Assembly: GCA_037131065.1 (NCBI GenBank)
Contig: JBAXRT010000007.1
Span: 1-39,419 of the forward strand
Origin: JBAXRT01 sp037131065
GTDB lineage: Bacteria > Bacteroidota > Bacteroidia > Bacteroidales > FEN-979
Direction of reading: 5' to 3'
DNA: 39,419 nt
The notes beneath the pieces are model-generated. The model worked only from the letters and a program-made list of their open reading frames with translations. It did not search any database and was not told the origin of the DNA. Numbering within the stretch: position 1 is the first letter of the stretch; every line of letters begins with the position of its first letter. Both the position numbers and the translations under genes were made by a program. This document shows, piece by piece, positions 10,401 to 18,603 of this stretch.

Positions 10401-10792
10401 CCGATATGGTCCTCACTAGCTCTCTTCTGCTCAATTAACTGAAGGGTGTTCAGTAGCTTGTCCTGAATGCCTGGAAAATGTTCCCCAATTATCCTTGCGG
10501 CTTGTTTGTGCGATAGAATCTTACCTATTTTAAACAATTGAAGGACGGGGATAATAAGGAACCAAACGAGGAGGAAGCCGCCCAGCAGGCAAAAAAAGAA
10601 AAAGATAACAGCCCTTATGGCAGGTCCAAAGCGAAAGAGGTACTCGCTGATGATGACGAGCAGGAAGCCACCAAATATCAAGGCAAAGAAGAGCAGGAGC
10701 CCTTTTATAATCCTGTTTCTGTAATACTTCCTGATGAAAAAATCAAGTTTTTCAAGAATGATTTTTTCATTGCCGGTTACTTCGGGTTCCAT
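7415..10792 (-). CDS. DUF4175-type membrane protein with very long coiled coil
   Basis: The product has 1125 residues. Two membrane helices open the protein (about 30-52 and 61-83) and a third lies at 162-178. A mostly beta, presumably extracytoplasmic region follows (about 190-500; short tracts such as LYYFEVWDNDAINGPKS). From about 505 to 1080 the protein is rich in E, K, Q and L with heptad-like spacing, and includes a Gly/Lys/Gln-rich low-complexity patch around 925-985. The overall build fits DUF4175 proteins of Bacteroidota, for which no firm role is known to me. It is the first gene of an apparent operon with the ATPase-like protein and ybeY. Anchoring plus a long coiled coil suggests a structural or scaffolding part at the envelope, which is inference. 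Confidence 0.85.
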   Translation of the reverse strand: MEPEVTGNEKIILEKLDFFIRKYYRNRIIKGLLLFFALIFGGFLLVIISEYLFRFGPAIRAVIFFFFCLLGGFLLVWFLIIPVLQLFKIGKILSHKQAARIIGEHFPGIQDKLLNTLQLIEQKRASEDHIGLLVASINQKIAEMKPYRFLQVIHFRKNIKYLKYILPPVIILIILMFLSPKMISEPVVRIVHFSEQFTEPLPYQIVMLNDKFEILQQEDFEVKIKVLGEEVPGEVFLRSGPNTFRMNKEKPRIYTYLFKNMQTNTKFYIAAGKATTPDYEILVYPRPIILEFSVTLTFPQYINKDQQITENVGDISAPEGTTATWNVYTKDVEIIEVLINNDKLSLSPGKNNVFSFSKRLLDNGRYSITPTNKFSGRSDSLNYKIEIIKDGYPTISVRETGDSSQSAVVFYEGIIKDDYGFSKLMFHYQILSQENTSTSVKKEILVPIEKSKSNQYFYYSTDLTSLLPGPGSGLSYYFEVWDNDAINGPKSTKSEVRVLKALTAEEVQKKTESNAADIQEGMENSLRESQTVSKNMDELKRKLVDQNNLSWVEKQKIELQIKNLEKISQDLEKIKKKTDENIKNEENILKTNERIIEKQKKLGEMMDHLLNEEIKKMIRDLKEMLKEADKEKMEEMLGKIKLNNKEIEEQLDRNLELFKRIEFERKLSEQVSELRKLADKQEKLAETTENRSEMQEKLLNAQDSIKNKFDSIASRLNELDKSAKEAQSDVNLEKTKPEQQEIQNDLNENKNNLQKKNSKKSVDGQRNTAKKMRNLANTLESMQQEAESDQLEEDANNIRNILENLIRLSFRQEYLLNQVKSTSRNDPKFLQLINEQVEIGERLKVSEDSLNAIAKRQVQVRPVIMKELGKVRENIQNAVSLLNNRALPEAISREQFVMTSINNLALLLSEALDQMNQEMNSMSGKEQSSCKRPSSKGGKASMKGMKQTQEQLGKELEKMKKSLEKMKSEGNGGKQEQGQMNKELAKMAAQQEAIRNELQKYKESLMESGDKQGLKDSENLSKTMDEMENLEKEILNKMISQETINRQQRILTRMLESEKAEQQRDKEEMRESVEAKSQKVSNPMSDFQYKMKKKQEAEILKLTPLPVNHFYKEKIETYTLTIDKQ

Positions 10793-10835
10793 ATGGTATA
10801 AAACGGAAAAGTCTTGTCTTAAATTTTATCAATCA

Positions 10836-10843
10836 CAAAATTA
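10836..10843 (-). promoter_or_regulatory. -7 box upstream of the DUF4175 operon
   Basis: TAATTTTG on the minus strand is a perfect TAnnTTTG match 43 bp before the ATG. No clear TTTG sits at the expected -33 position, so this rests on the -7 box alone. Confidence 0.4.
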
Positions 10844-10884
10844 CGAATTTGATGCCTGACAACCCGGAACTGCCAGGAATAACT

Positions 10885-10892
10885 TAATTTTG
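10885..10892 (+). promoter_or_regulatory. -7 box upstream of gltX
   Basis: TAATTTTG on the plus strand is a perfect TAnnTTTG match, placing transcription start about 15-20 nt before the ATG at 10917. It overlaps the upstream in-frame TTG (10890), which supports the ATG as the true start. No clear -33 element. Confidence 0.45.
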
Positions 10893-10916
10893 CCCCGGAA
10901 TCAATCTCTTTTGACC

Positions 10917-12446
10917 ATGACAAATATGCAGGTTCGTGTCCGGTTTGCGCCAAGCCCTACCGGCCCGCTCCACCTTGGAGGAATCAGGACTGCTCTGTAT
11001 AATTTTTTATTTGCCCGGAAACATAATGGCACTTTCATTTTACGGATTGAAGATACCGACCGCTCCCGGTTTGTCCCGGGGGCTGAGGATTACATCATCA
11101 GGTCCCTTAAATGGTGTGGCCTTGAGGTAGATGAGGGGGTTGAGCAAAACGGGCCTTATGGCCCTTACCGACAGTCGGAGCGTACCGAAATATATCGTGA
11201 ACAGATCCGGATTCTTGTCGAAAGGGAGCATGCCTATTACGCCTTCGACACGCCTGAAGAGCTGGAGAGGTCAAGGGAGGTATTCCCGGAGGGTCAGTTT
11301 CAATACAACTGGAAAACCCGCCGGAATATGAAAAACAGCCTGAGTATTTCAAAGGAAGAGTCGGAGCGGCTTATTGAAGCTGGTATTCCTTACGTAATCC
11401 GTATCCGGATCCCGGAGGATGAAACAGTCGTTTTTCATGACCTTGTAAGAGGGGAGGTCCGCATACATAGTGATAACCTGGATGATAAAGTGCTTTTTAA
11501 GTCTGACGGGTTTCCCACCTATCATCTTGCGAATGTGGTGGATGACTATTTAATGAAAATCACCCATGTGATCAGGGGTGAGGAGTGGCTGCCATCGGCG
11601 CCGCTGCACCTTCTGCTTTATCGCTTTTTCGGCTGGGAGTCCTCGATGCCGCAGTTCGCACATCTTCCCCTGATCCTGAAGCCGGATGGAAATGGAAAGC
11701 TAAGTAAAAGAGATGGCGACAGGCTTGGGTTTCCTGTGTTCCCGCTTGAATGGAAAGACCAGGCAAGCGGGGAAATCTCAAGAGGATACAGGGAAGACGG
11801 ATACCTGCCGGAGGCTTTTATCAACATGCTTGCATTGCTTGGGTGGAACCCCGGAACTGAACAGGAGCTTTTTTCCCTTTACGACCTGGTTGATCTGTTC
11901 TCAATTGAAAGGATAGGTCACTCCGGAAGCAAGTTTGATCCGGAGAAGGCCAGGTGGTTCAATCACCAGTATCTGTTTGCCAAATCTTCATCGGAGCTGG
12001 CTCCCTATCTTGAATCCCTTCTTGAGAAAAACAAAATTTCAGCAGACAGGGATTACCTTATTCACGTTATTGATTTAATAAAAGACCGTGTGGTGCTGAC
12101 TCCGGATCTCTGGAGCCAGTCATGGTTTTTTTTCAGCCCCCCGACCGTTTATGATGAAAATATGAAGAGTAAAGTCTGGCGTCCCGAAACCGGGCAGCTA
12201 TTAAGAGATTTTGCTTCCGGCCTGAATGCCCTTCCTGACCTCAACTCCGATTCATTACATCATTATTTTCAGGAGTTTACGTCGGTCCGGCAGATAAAAA
12301 CAGGGGCACTGATGAGCCCGCTCCGGTTGCTCATCGTTGGCTCGGGACAGGGTCCCGGAATTATTGAGATTGCCTTGCTCCTTGGAAAGGCTGAAATTAT
12401 TTCAAGGATTAACAGCGGCCTTTTATTTTACCACCAGCTTTCCTGA
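10917..12446 (+). CDS. gltX: Glutamate--tRNA ligase (GluRS)
   Basis: The enzyme charges tRNA-Glu with glutamate in the cytoplasm. It is a class I synthetase of 509 residues from the ATG at 10917. The Rossmann start FAPSPTGPLHLGG carries the HIGH equivalent HLGG (19-22). KLSKRDGDRLGFPVF (from about residue 261) is the KMSKS loop, with the extended form typical of Bacteroidota enzymes. HLPLILKPDGNGK precedes it and the anticodon-binding helical part follows. Because a separate GlnRS gene lies 2.4 kb away, this GluRS probably discriminates against tRNA-Gln. The last 24 bp overlap the 3' end of the convergent YCF48-repeat gene. Confidence 0.97.
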   Translation: MTNMQVRVRFAPSPTGPLHLGGIRTALYNFLFARKHNGTFILRIEDTDRSRFVPGAEDYIIRSLKWCGLEVDEGVEQNGPYGPYRQSERTEIYREQIRILVEREHAYYAFDTPEELERSREVFPEGQFQYNWKTRRNMKNSLSISKEESERLIEAGIPYVIRIRIPEDETVVFHDLVRGEVRIHSDNLDDKVLFKSDGFPTYHLANVVDDYLMKITHVIRGEEWLPSAPLHLLLYRFFGWESSMPQFAHLPLILKPDGNGKLSKRDGDRLGFPVFPLEWKDQASGEISRGYREDGYLPEAFINMLALLGWNPGTEQELFSLYDLVDLFSIERIGHSGSKFDPEKARWFNHQYLFAKSSSELAPYLESLLEKNKISADRDYLIHVIDLIKDRVVLTPDLWSQSWFFFSPPTVYDENMKSKVWRPETGQLLRDFASGLNALPDLNSDSLHHYFQEFTSVRQIKTGALMSPLRLLIVGSGQGPGIIEIALLLGKAEIISRINSGLLFYHQLS

Positions 12447-14540
12447 GCAGAACTCCCTTCCTGCCTGAAGCTTTAGCAGATACATTCCTTTGGGGATATT
12501 TGCGACTGGAAGCAGGAATTCATTGGCCCCTGCATTTCGACTGCCAAAGCCGGAAACAAGGATCCGGTTCCCTGAAACATCCAAGACGGAAATTTCGACC
12601 TCTGCCTGAGCGGAGAGATTGCAGTTAATCCTTGCTATGTTATCTGCCGGGTTCGGGCTGATCAATAGGCTCCATTTGTGTCTATCCATCTGAGATATGA
12701 ATGAAGCGGTGTCGCAGGCTTTTATGATTGTGCCCCGGGCGCCCACCAGATATCCCGAATACTGAGCGGTAAAATACATGTCAAGGACCAAATTTGAGGT
12801 TATACCGGGAAGAACTGTCCAGGAAGCGCCGCCGTCTGCTGTATACAGGATCCCGGTTTCGTAGTTAGAGACGTAGCCGTGCAGCTTGTCTATAAAACAC
12901 CCCGATTCCAGGGTCATAGTGTCGTTGTGGTAAATCTCTGTCCAGATAGTGCCGCAGTCGGTGGTTTTCAGGATGCTTCCGTTGTAATCCACAAGATATC
13001 CAATCATTTTTTCGGGGAATGAAATGCTCACAAATCCAGAACTGGAAGAATAGGGGTAGTGTTGCCAAGTGTTGCCACCGTCTGTGGTCCGTGCCAATAT
13101 GCCATCGTAACCTGCCACAAAGCCTGTATCAGCATTCAAAAAATAAACTTCAGAGATTGTCGTGTCTGACAGCTTCTGCAATTTTGTCCAGTTTATTCCA
13201 CCGTCAATTGTTCTGAACAGTGCCCCGTTCGCTCCTGCAGTATAACCCATTTCGGGCGTAATGAAATTTACGGAATGCAGGTTATCCGCCGTACCGGTTC
13301 CGCCCAGGACAGCCCAGCTCTCGCCTTTATCGTCAGATCTGAACACCGATCCCCATTGTCCTACCGCAAAGATCCTGTTGTTGTCTGCAATGGCTGATCC
13401 GAAAAGATTCGTGTCGGAAGGAATAGTTTTTTTCGTCCAGGTCATTCCTCCGTCAGTGGTTTTTAATATCGATCCATAAGTACCGAAGGCGAGTGCTTCA
13501 TTTTTACTGAATACGGACACAGAACTGTAATCCTCATAAGAATTCTGCCGGTAACGAGTCCAGGTTTGTCCGGCATCGGTCGTTTTCAAGATCTCACCCG
13601 AGGTCCCGCAGACATAGCCTGTATCCATTGATGTGAAATTAACTGCCCAATAGATCATTTCGGTTTTTTCCACCGGGTTGAGCCTGTTCCAGGTTTGTCC
13701 GCCATCTTCGGTTTTAATGATCATTGCGGGGTATCCTACGGCATATCCGGTATTTGAATCTGTGAAAGTAATTGAGTACAGATATTCACCTGTAATGGGC
13801 TGGGGGAGATAAATCCAGTTTTGTCCTCCGTCGACGGTCTTGACGATATATCCCTGCACTCCGCAAAAGTAACCAGTATCGGGGCTGGTGAATGAAGCCC
13901 CTAAGAAACTGCATCCTTCAGGCGCTGCGGGATCAAGCTTTAACCAGGTTTGGCCAGCATCGGTTGTTTTGTATATCAGACCAGAATCACAGGCTGCGTA
14001 ACCAATATCCGGTGTAGGAAATCTCAGCCGCCAGACATTTCCATGGATTCCGGTATTAAGGCTTGTGAAGGTTGCACATCCGTTTGTGGTCTTCAGAATT
14101 TTTCCTCCGTAAATACCAAAATATCCAGTCTGTTCATCAACAAACCAACTGCTTGGGATCACGCTGTCGGTCCCGCTGGGTACCTGTACCCATGAAGCAC
14201 CGCCATCAGTGGTTTTAAGGATGCATCCCCGCTCACCACAGGCATAGCCCGTGTTGGCTGTTGGAAATGAAATGGACCTAAGCCAGGTGTTGGTGGGGGT
14301 TTGGAAGGCCTGCCAGCTGGCTCCCGCATCGGTTGTTTTCATGAATGTGCCGAAGTCGCCAATAGCGTAACCAGTTGCTTTTGTAGGCCAGCACATTGAA
14401 TTGAGCTGGTTTCCCTGTGGAAGGGGATTTTGCCAGATAAACCTCTGGGAGAATGCAGTCCCTGCCGTCAGTAATATGCTCATTGTTAAAAAAACAACGA
14501 CCCCTGGTTGCAATTGTTTTGTGAAAATGTTCATCTCCAT
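12423..14540 (-). CDS. Secreted YCF48/BNR-type beta-propeller repeat protein with T9SS sorting domain
   Basis: The product has about 705 residues. An N-terminal signal peptide (PGVVVFLTMSILLTAGTAFS) is followed by about 14 imperfect repeats of roughly 43 residues with the core xTGYxxGxxGxILKTTDGGxxW, as in YCF48/HCF136 and related beta-propellers. The last 75 residues form a type A T9SS sorting domain (start WSLLISPNPADN, later GMYLLKLQAG, end GKLVVK). The mature protein is expected to cross the outer membrane by the Por/T9SS system and stay on the surface or be released. The reading frame is open to 14573, but a promoter -7 box at 14556-14563 lies inside that extension, so the ATG at 14540 (or 14534) is preferred. 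The ligand is unknown. The repeats differ in DNA sequence, so they are old. Confidence 0.88.
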   Translation of the reverse strand: MEMNIFTKQLQPGVVVFLTMSILLTAGTAFSQRFIWQNPLPQGNQLNSMCWPTKATGYAIGDFGTFMKTTDAGASWQAFQTPTNTWLRSISFPTANTGYACGERGCILKTTDGGASWVQVPSGTDSVIPSSWFVDEQTGYFGIYGGKILKTTNGCATFTSLNTGIHGNVWRLRFPTPDIGYAACDSGLIYKTTDAGQTWLKLDPAAPEGCSFLGASFTSPDTGYFCGVQGYIVKTVDGGQNWIYLPQPITGEYLYSITFTDSNTGYAVGYPAMIIKTEDGGQTWNRLNPVEKTEMIYWAVNFTSMDTGYVCGTSGEILKTTDAGQTWTRYRQNSYEDYSSVSVFSKNEALAFGTYGSILKTTDGGMTWTKKTIPSDTNLFGSAIADNNRIFAVGQWGSVFRSDDKGESWAVLGGTGTADNLHSVNFITPEMGYTAGANGALFRTIDGGINWTKLQKLSDTTISEVYFLNADTGFVAGYDGILARTTDGGNTWQHYPYSSSSGFVSISFPEKMIGYLVDYNGSILKTTDCGTIWTEIYHNDTMTLESGCFIDKLHGYVSNYETGILYTADGGASWTVLPGITSNLVLDMYFTAQYSGYLVGARGTIIKACDTASFISQMDRHKWSLLISPNPADNIARINCNLSAQAEVEISVLDVSGNRILVSGFGSRNAGANEFLLPVANIPKGMYLLKLQAGREFCSGKLVVK

Positions 14541-14555
14541 AGTTTTTACATAACA

Positions 14556-14587
14556 CAAATATAGCAATTTCATCGCCCGAAAGCAAG
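14556..14587 (-). promoter_or_regulatory. Bacteroidota-type promoter of the YCF48-repeat gene
   Basis: CTTG (3 of 4 for TTTG), a 20-nt spacer and TATATTTG (perfect TAnnTTTG) lie 16 nt before the chosen ATG. This makes the leader very short and rules out the ATG at 14573. Between this promoter and the terminator at 14726 nothing else is recognisable. Confidence 0.6.
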
Positions 14588-14725
14588 ATAAATATCATTC
14601 ATAAAAACCCAATTATGAATACTTTTCAGGAAGGAAAAACGGCTATGGTATAAATCAGGATTGTATGAAGCCAGGCGAACTTGGGTGTATATTGCAATTA
14701 ATTATAGAAACAGGGTGAGTGAATG

Positions 14726-14767
14726 AAAAAAGAACCCCTCATAATCAAATAATTAGAGGGGTTTTTG
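14726..14767. terminator. Rho-independent terminator after tRNA-Gln (bidirectional shape)
   Basis: Arms AACCCCTC (14733-14740) and GAGGGGTT (14756-14763) form an 8-bp stem around a 15-nt AT-rich loop. On the minus strand the stem is followed by CTTTTTT, directly downstream of the tRNA. On the plus strand it is followed by a shorter T stretch. Confidence 0.8.
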
Positions 14768-14840
14768 TTGTCCGACCAGGAATCGAACCTGGACTCTTCT
14801 GATCCAGAGTCAGACGTGTTGCCAGTTACACCATCGGACA
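14768..14840 (-). tRNA. tRNA-Gln (anticodon CTG)
   Basis: A 73-nt cloverleaf with acceptor stem TGTCCGA/TCGGACA, discriminator A, anticodon arm TCTGA-CTCTGGA-TCAGA (anticodon CTG, reads CAG) and T-arm CCAGGTTCGATTCCTGG. No CCA is encoded. It lies just downstream of glnS, whose product charges it, and has its own promoter and terminator. Confidence 0.96.
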
Positions 14841-14849
14841 ATCAGGCCG

Positions 14850-14881
14850 CAAAATTACGATACCTGCGGGAAAAATTCAAA
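14850..14881 (-). promoter_or_regulatory. Promoter of tRNA-Gln
   Basis: TTTG (14878-14881), a 20-nt spacer and TAATTTTG (14850-14857) match both elements of the Bacteroidota consensus exactly, 9 bp upstream of the tRNA. The -33 element begins 2 bp after the glnS stop codon. Confidence 0.8.
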
Positions 14882-14882
14882 T

Positions 14883-16574
14883 TTATCTGGCTTTTTCTTT
14901 CGCCCAGCTCTCTTTTAGGGGAACGATGCAGTTAAAAACAAGATTTTCCGGCCTTGAGTCATAATCAACGCTGAAGTAACCAACGCGTTCAAACTGAAAT
15001 TTCTGCCCTGGTAATGAGGCAGCGGCTTCGGGTTCAATAAATCCTGTCTTTATTTGCAGGGATGAGGGGTTCAGGTAATCCTTATATGTTTTTCCCTCTT
15101 CGCAATTGTCGGGATTCTCTACCATGAAGAGGCGGTCATAAAGCCTGATCTCGGCGGTTACCGAATGTTTTACCGATACCCAGTGAAGGGTTCCTTTGAC
15201 TTTGCGGTTGCTTTCAGGCATGCCGCTTTTGGTCGCGGGATCATAGGTGCAATGAATCTCAGTGATTTTTCCCTGTTCGTCCCTGACCACCGATTCACAT
15301 TTTATGATATAGGCAGAGCGGAGACGAACTTCCCTGCCCGGAGCCAGCCTGAAAAACTTATTTGGAGGGTCTTCCATGAAGTCGTCCTGCTCGATGTAAA
15401 GTTCTTTTGAGAATGGGACTTTCCTGCTTCCGGCGCCAGAATCTTCAGGGTTATTTACTGCTTCCATCTCCTCAACCAGATCACCGGGGTAATTATCAAG
15501 AATCACTTTCAGGGGGTTTAATACCCCCATGAGACGCCTGGCTTTTTTATTAAGGTCTTCCCTTATGCAAAATTCCAGGAGGCCGATATCAATCACATTA
15601 TCCCTCTTGGCAACCCCTATGATTTCGGTAAAATTCCTTATCGACTCAGGCGTATAGCCTCTCCTCCTCAAACCGCAAATGGTAGGCATGCGGGGATCGT
15701 CCCATCCGGTTACCTGCTTCTCCTGAACCAGCTCCAGTAATTTTCTCTTACTCATAACCGTATAGCTGAGGTTCAGTCGCGCGAACTCTATCTGTCGCGG
15801 GGCGTAGATCCCGATCTCCTGTATCAGCCAGTCGTACAGGGGCCGATGGACTTCAAATTCCAGGGTGCAGATGGAATGGGTTATTCTTTCAATAGAATCT
15901 GACTGGCCATGGGCAAAGTCGTACATCGGGTAGATACACCATTTGTCCCCCGTGCGATGATGCGAGGTGTGGAGGATCCTGTAGATCACCGGGTCGCGCA
16001 TGTGCATGTTGGGCGAGGCCATGTCGATTTTTGCTCTCAGCACTTTTTTCCCATCAGCAAAATCTCCGGCGCGCATCCGTACAAAAAGGTCAAGGTTCTC
16101 TTCTGCAGTCCGATTCCTGTAAGGACTCTCTTTCCCTGGCCGGGTCGGAGTTCCCCTTGTTTCGCTAATCGCCTCCGCGTTCATATCGCATACATAGGCC
16201 TTCCCTTTGCGGATCAGGATAATGGCAAATTCAAAAAGCTTTTCGAAATAGTCTGAAGCGTAAAAAAGACGGGCTTCCCAGTCAAATCCCAGCCATTTAA
16301 CATCTTCAATGATTGAATCAACATATTCAACATCCTCTTTTACCGGGTTGGTATCGTCGAACCTCAGGTTGGTTTTTCCATGGTATTTTTTTCCAAGGCC
16401 GAAATTGAGGCAAATCGATTTGGCATGGCCGATATGCAAGTACCCGTTGGGTTCGGGCGGAAACCGCGTATGAACCCTGTTATCGTTCTTGCCATTTCTG
16501 AGATCTTCTTCGATGATCTCTTCAATGAAATTGAGTGGACGCTTTTCTTTTGTTTGATCCTGTTGTAACTCCAT
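14883..16574 (-). CDS. glnS: Glutamine--tRNA ligase (GlnRS)
   Basis: The enzyme charges tRNA-Gln directly with glutamine. It is a class I synthetase of 563 residues, close to the E. coli length. The ATP-binding HIGH motif is LHIGHAK (HIGH at 47-50) within FPPEPNGYLHIGH, and the KMSKS loop is VMSKRKL (M274). The C-terminal beta-barrel anticodon-binding domains are present. Its presence suggests the organism does not need the Asp/Glu-tRNA amidotransferase for Gln-tRNA. The gene is divergent from folB across a 108-bp spacer and is followed by its own cognate tRNA. Confidence 0.97.
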   Translation of the reverse strand: MELQQDQTKEKRPLNFIEEIIEEDLRNGKNDNRVHTRFPPEPNGYLHIGHAKSICLNFGLGKKYHGKTNLRFDDTNPVKEDVEYVDSIIEDVKWLGFDWEARLFYASDYFEKLFEFAIILIRKGKAYVCDMNAEAISETRGTPTRPGKESPYRNRTAEENLDLFVRMRAGDFADGKKVLRAKIDMASPNMHMRDPVIYRILHTSHHRTGDKWCIYPMYDFAHGQSDSIERITHSICTLEFEVHRPLYDWLIQEIGIYAPRQIEFARLNLSYTVMSKRKLLELVQEKQVTGWDDPRMPTICGLRRRGYTPESIRNFTEIIGVAKRDNVIDIGLLEFCIREDLNKKARRLMGVLNPLKVILDNYPGDLVEEMEAVNNPEDSGAGSRKVPFSKELYIEQDDFMEDPPNKFFRLAPGREVRLRSAYIIKCESVVRDEQGKITEIHCTYDPATKSGMPESNRKVKGTLHWVSVKHSVTAEIRLYDRLFMVENPDNCEEGKTYKDYLNPSSLQIKTGFIEPEAAASLPGQKFQFERVGYFSVDYDSRPENLVFNCIVPLKESWAKEKAR

Positions 16575-16602
16575 GCCTTTATTGTCTCCCGTAAATAGCG
16601 TG

Positions 16603-16610
16603 CAAACTTA
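16603..16610 (-). promoter_or_regulatory. -7 box upstream of glnS
   Basis: TAAGTTTG on the minus strand is a perfect TAnnTTTG match 28 bp before the glnS ATG. The -33 element is not clear. Confidence 0.45.
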
Positions 16611-16682
16611 CTCAAATTTCACAAAACGGACCGTTGTTATCCCGGAATTTGATAATTTCGGCCTGCCGTAAAAATTAAAATT

Positions 16683-17039
16683 ATGGGTAAAATAATGCTG
16701 CAGGGCATGGAGTTTTTCTCCTACCATGGTTGCTTTAAAGAGGAGCAGATCATCGGTGCAAAATATCTTGTTGACCTGTCCGTAGAACTGGATACATCGC
16801 TGCCGGAGGCTTCTGACCGGCTGCACGATACCCTGAATTATACATCTCTTTATAACATTGTAAAGCAGGAGATGGAACAAAAATCCTTTCTTATTGAGCA
16901 CGTGGCTTACCGGATCACAGAAAGGCTAAAGAGGTCTCACGAAAATATTGATTCAATCGGATTAAAAATCTCAAAAATCAACCCCCCGGTCGGAGGAAAA
17001 ATGAAAGATGTTTCATTTGTAACTCACTGGAAAAAGTGA
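16683..17039 (+). CDS. folB: Dihydroneopterin aldolase
   Basis: FolB converts 7,8-dihydroneopterin to 6-hydroxymethyl-dihydropterin and glycolaldehyde in folate synthesis. The 118 residues match the usual family size. The characteristic N-terminus (LQGMEFFSYHGCFKEEQIIG) corresponds to the family pattern with YHGxxxxEr and a following G. The C-terminal KINPPVGGKMKDVSF matches the conserved K-x-x-P end of the active site. It stands alone between glnS and tRNA-Cys. A weak -7-like TAATTTCG lies 31 bp before the ATG. No other folate gene is in the window. Confidence 0.93.
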   Translation: MGKIMLQGMEFFSYHGCFKEEQIIGAKYLVDLSVELDTSLPEASDRLHDTLNYTSLYNIVKQEMEQKSFLIEHVAYRITERLKRSHENIDSIGLKISKINPPVGGKMKDVSFVTHWKK

Positions 17040-17042
17040 CTG

Positions 17043-17073
17043 TTCGGTAGTTTTAAATATTTTCGTACTTTTG
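17043..17073 (+). promoter_or_regulatory. Promoter of tRNA-Cys
   Basis: TTCG (3 of 4 for TTTG), a 19-nt spacer and TACTTTTG (perfect TAnnTTTG) lie 16 bp before the tRNA, directly after the folB stop. Confidence 0.7.
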
Positions 17074-17089
17074 TGCTCTCGTTACACAG

Positions 17090-17160
17090 GGTATCGTGGC
17101 CGAGTGGCTAGGCAGAGGTCTGCAAAACCTCGTACAGCGGTTCGACTCCGCTCGATACCT
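17090..17160 (+). tRNA. tRNA-Cys (anticodon GCA)
   Basis: A 71-nt cloverleaf with acceptor stem GGTATCG/CGATACC, the U73 discriminator expected of tRNA-Cys, anticodon arm GAGGT-CTGCAAA-ACCTC (anticodon GCA) and T-arm AGCGGTTCGACTCCGCT. No CCA is encoded. Confidence 0.96.
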
Positions 17161-17166
17161 CAGGAT

Positions 17167-17208
17167 AAAAAGGCCGTTTCATAACTGAAGCGGCCTTTAA
17201 TTTTTTTT
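17167..17208. terminator. Bidirectional terminator between tRNA-Cys and mreD
   Basis: A 12-bp stem (17169-17180 with 17187-17198, one G-U pair on the plus strand) with a 6-nt loop ATAACT. It is followed by eight T on the plus strand and, on the minus strand, by a run of five T. It can end both the tRNA-Cys transcript and the purH-mreBCD operon. Confidence 0.85.
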
Positions 17209-17230
17209 ATACCTAACGGTTTTACCGGAA

Positions 17231-17746
17231 TTATTTTGTTTTCTTAAAGAGCAGGTATTCGCTTATAAGTACCAGGAGTAGGGTAAAGGCGCTGCTAAGC
17301 AATGACCGGAAGAATGTCCCGAAAAATTCATCGAAGCGAAATATTTCAAGGTAAAACAGGGTTGTGTGATGAATAATGATCAGGATGGCTGCGTAATAGA
17401 AAAACCATCTTATTCCCTGGTTTTTTATCGCCGGATGAATCCCGACGAGTGATTCCGTACTGCTAGAAAGCATGATGATAACATAGGGCCTTGCAAATGC
17501 CATGGCAACAGAGGCTGCTGCATTCAGCCCGGGAGTGTTTGTAAAGACATCGATCCCAAGTCCCAGGAAGAATGCCGACAGGAGCAGTGTCCATCGGGGA
17601 GTTGCAAAAGGAAGGAGCAGGATGAAGTAGACATAATACAGGGGGTTGATATATCCCCCGAGGTTGATGTTATTAAGGATCAATACCTGGAAAAGTATCA
17701 GGAAAAAAAATCTCAAGAGGTTATTTAGAATGATCCTTGATGTCAC
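17231..17746 (-). CDS. mreD: Rod shape-determining protein MreD
   Basis: The product has 171 residues, almost wholly hydrophobic, with about five membrane helices (first near FFLILFQVLILNNINL). This fits MreD, an inner-membrane part of the elongasome that guides lateral wall synthesis. It follows mreC by 15 bp on the same strand, which supports the call more than its poorly conserved sequence. The start is GTG, as no suitable ATG exists nearby. The usual downstream genes mrdA (PBP2) and rodA are missing; tRNA-Cys, folB and glnS follow instead. Confidence 0.85.
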   Translation of the reverse strand: MTSRIILNNLLRFFFLILFQVLILNNINLGGYINPLYYVYFILLLPFATPRWTLLLSAFFLGLGIDVFTNTPGLNAAASVAMAFARPYVIIMLSSSTESLVGIHPAIKNQGIRWFFYYAAILIIIHHTTLFYLEIFRFDEFFGTFFRSLLSSAFTLLLVLISEYLLFKKTK

Positions 17747-17761
17747 TATACTTTGATTTAA

Positions 17762-18595
17762 TCATGGATGGACTTTAAGGGAGCTCTTCAGCTCCTCCTT
17801 TTCCCTCCTCATGAGGTCAACAACAACTTCAACATATCCCAGGCTGTTAAAATCGGTGGAAAACAGTATCGTGGCATAATTAAAGTTTTCGTCTTCCACG
17901 ATCGTATAATCCTCAATTGTTCCGACCAGAATTCCTTCGGGGAAAATTTCAGAATTTCCGCTGGTAATTATTGAATCCCCTTTGATGATGGTCACATGCC
18001 GTGGAATCTCCTTCACTTCGCCTATTTTATAGTTACCCCCGGGCCATTCGACCGTAACAAGCTGGTTGTTTTTTTTGAACTTGGCGGAGATCCGGCTGTC
18101 TTTATGCAGCACAGACATGATCCAGCTGAAATGCGGGGAGACTGAAACGACCTGGCCTACGATTTTATTCCCGATTATAACTCCCATATGATTTTCAATA
18201 CCGTGTAATTTTCCTTTGTTGATCATCAGGAAGTTATTGCGTTTATTGGTCGAATTACTGATCACCTTGGCCCCAATGTACCTGAACTCGGTAACAGACA
18301 AGGAGTCGCGGACAAAACCTCTTACAGAATCGGGTTTATAGAAAGCCTCCGGTAGGCGGGAATGTAATTTTGCTAACTCTTCAACCAGGATCCTGTTGGT
18401 TTTTCTCAGGGAGAAATATTCAGAAATATTACGGAAAAGGTTGTCGACGGATCCCGAGAGTGAGTGGGATGCCATATACATTACATTTCCCTGAAATTCA
18501 TTATAATTGAAAAAGATCGTAAGTGACAGGGTTTCAAGTAGTAAGAAAATAAAAACAAAATAATATCTCCGTAAGAACTGGAAAAGATTCCGCAT
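17762..18595 (-). CDS. mreC: Rod shape-determining protein MreC
   Basis: The product has 277 residues, with one N-terminal membrane helix (about 12-29), a coiled-coil linker (60-85) and a periplasmic beta-barrel domain. Family-like tracts include ISNSTNKRNNFLMINKG, VIGNKIVGQVVSVSP, HKDSRISAKFKKNNQLV and DSIITSGNSEIFPEGILVG. MreC bridges MreB in the cytoplasm to penicillin-binding proteins outside. The gene lies 8 bp after mreB and 15 bp before mreD, in one operon. Confidence 0.94.
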   Translation of the reverse strand: MRNLFQFLRRYYFVFIFLLLETLSLTIFFNYNEFQGNVMYMASHSLSGSVDNLFRNISEYFSLRKTNRILVEELAKLHSRLPEAFYKPDSVRGFVRDSLSVTEFRYIGAKVISNSTNKRNNFLMINKGKLHGIENHMGVIIGNKIVGQVVSVSPHFSWIMSVLHKDSRISAKFKKNNQLVTVEWPGGNYKIGEVKEIPRHVTIIKGDSIITSGNSEIFPEGILVGTIEDYTIVEDENFNYATILFSTDFNSLGYVEVVVDLMRREKEELKSSLKVHP

Positions 18596-18603
18596 ACCGA
18601 AGA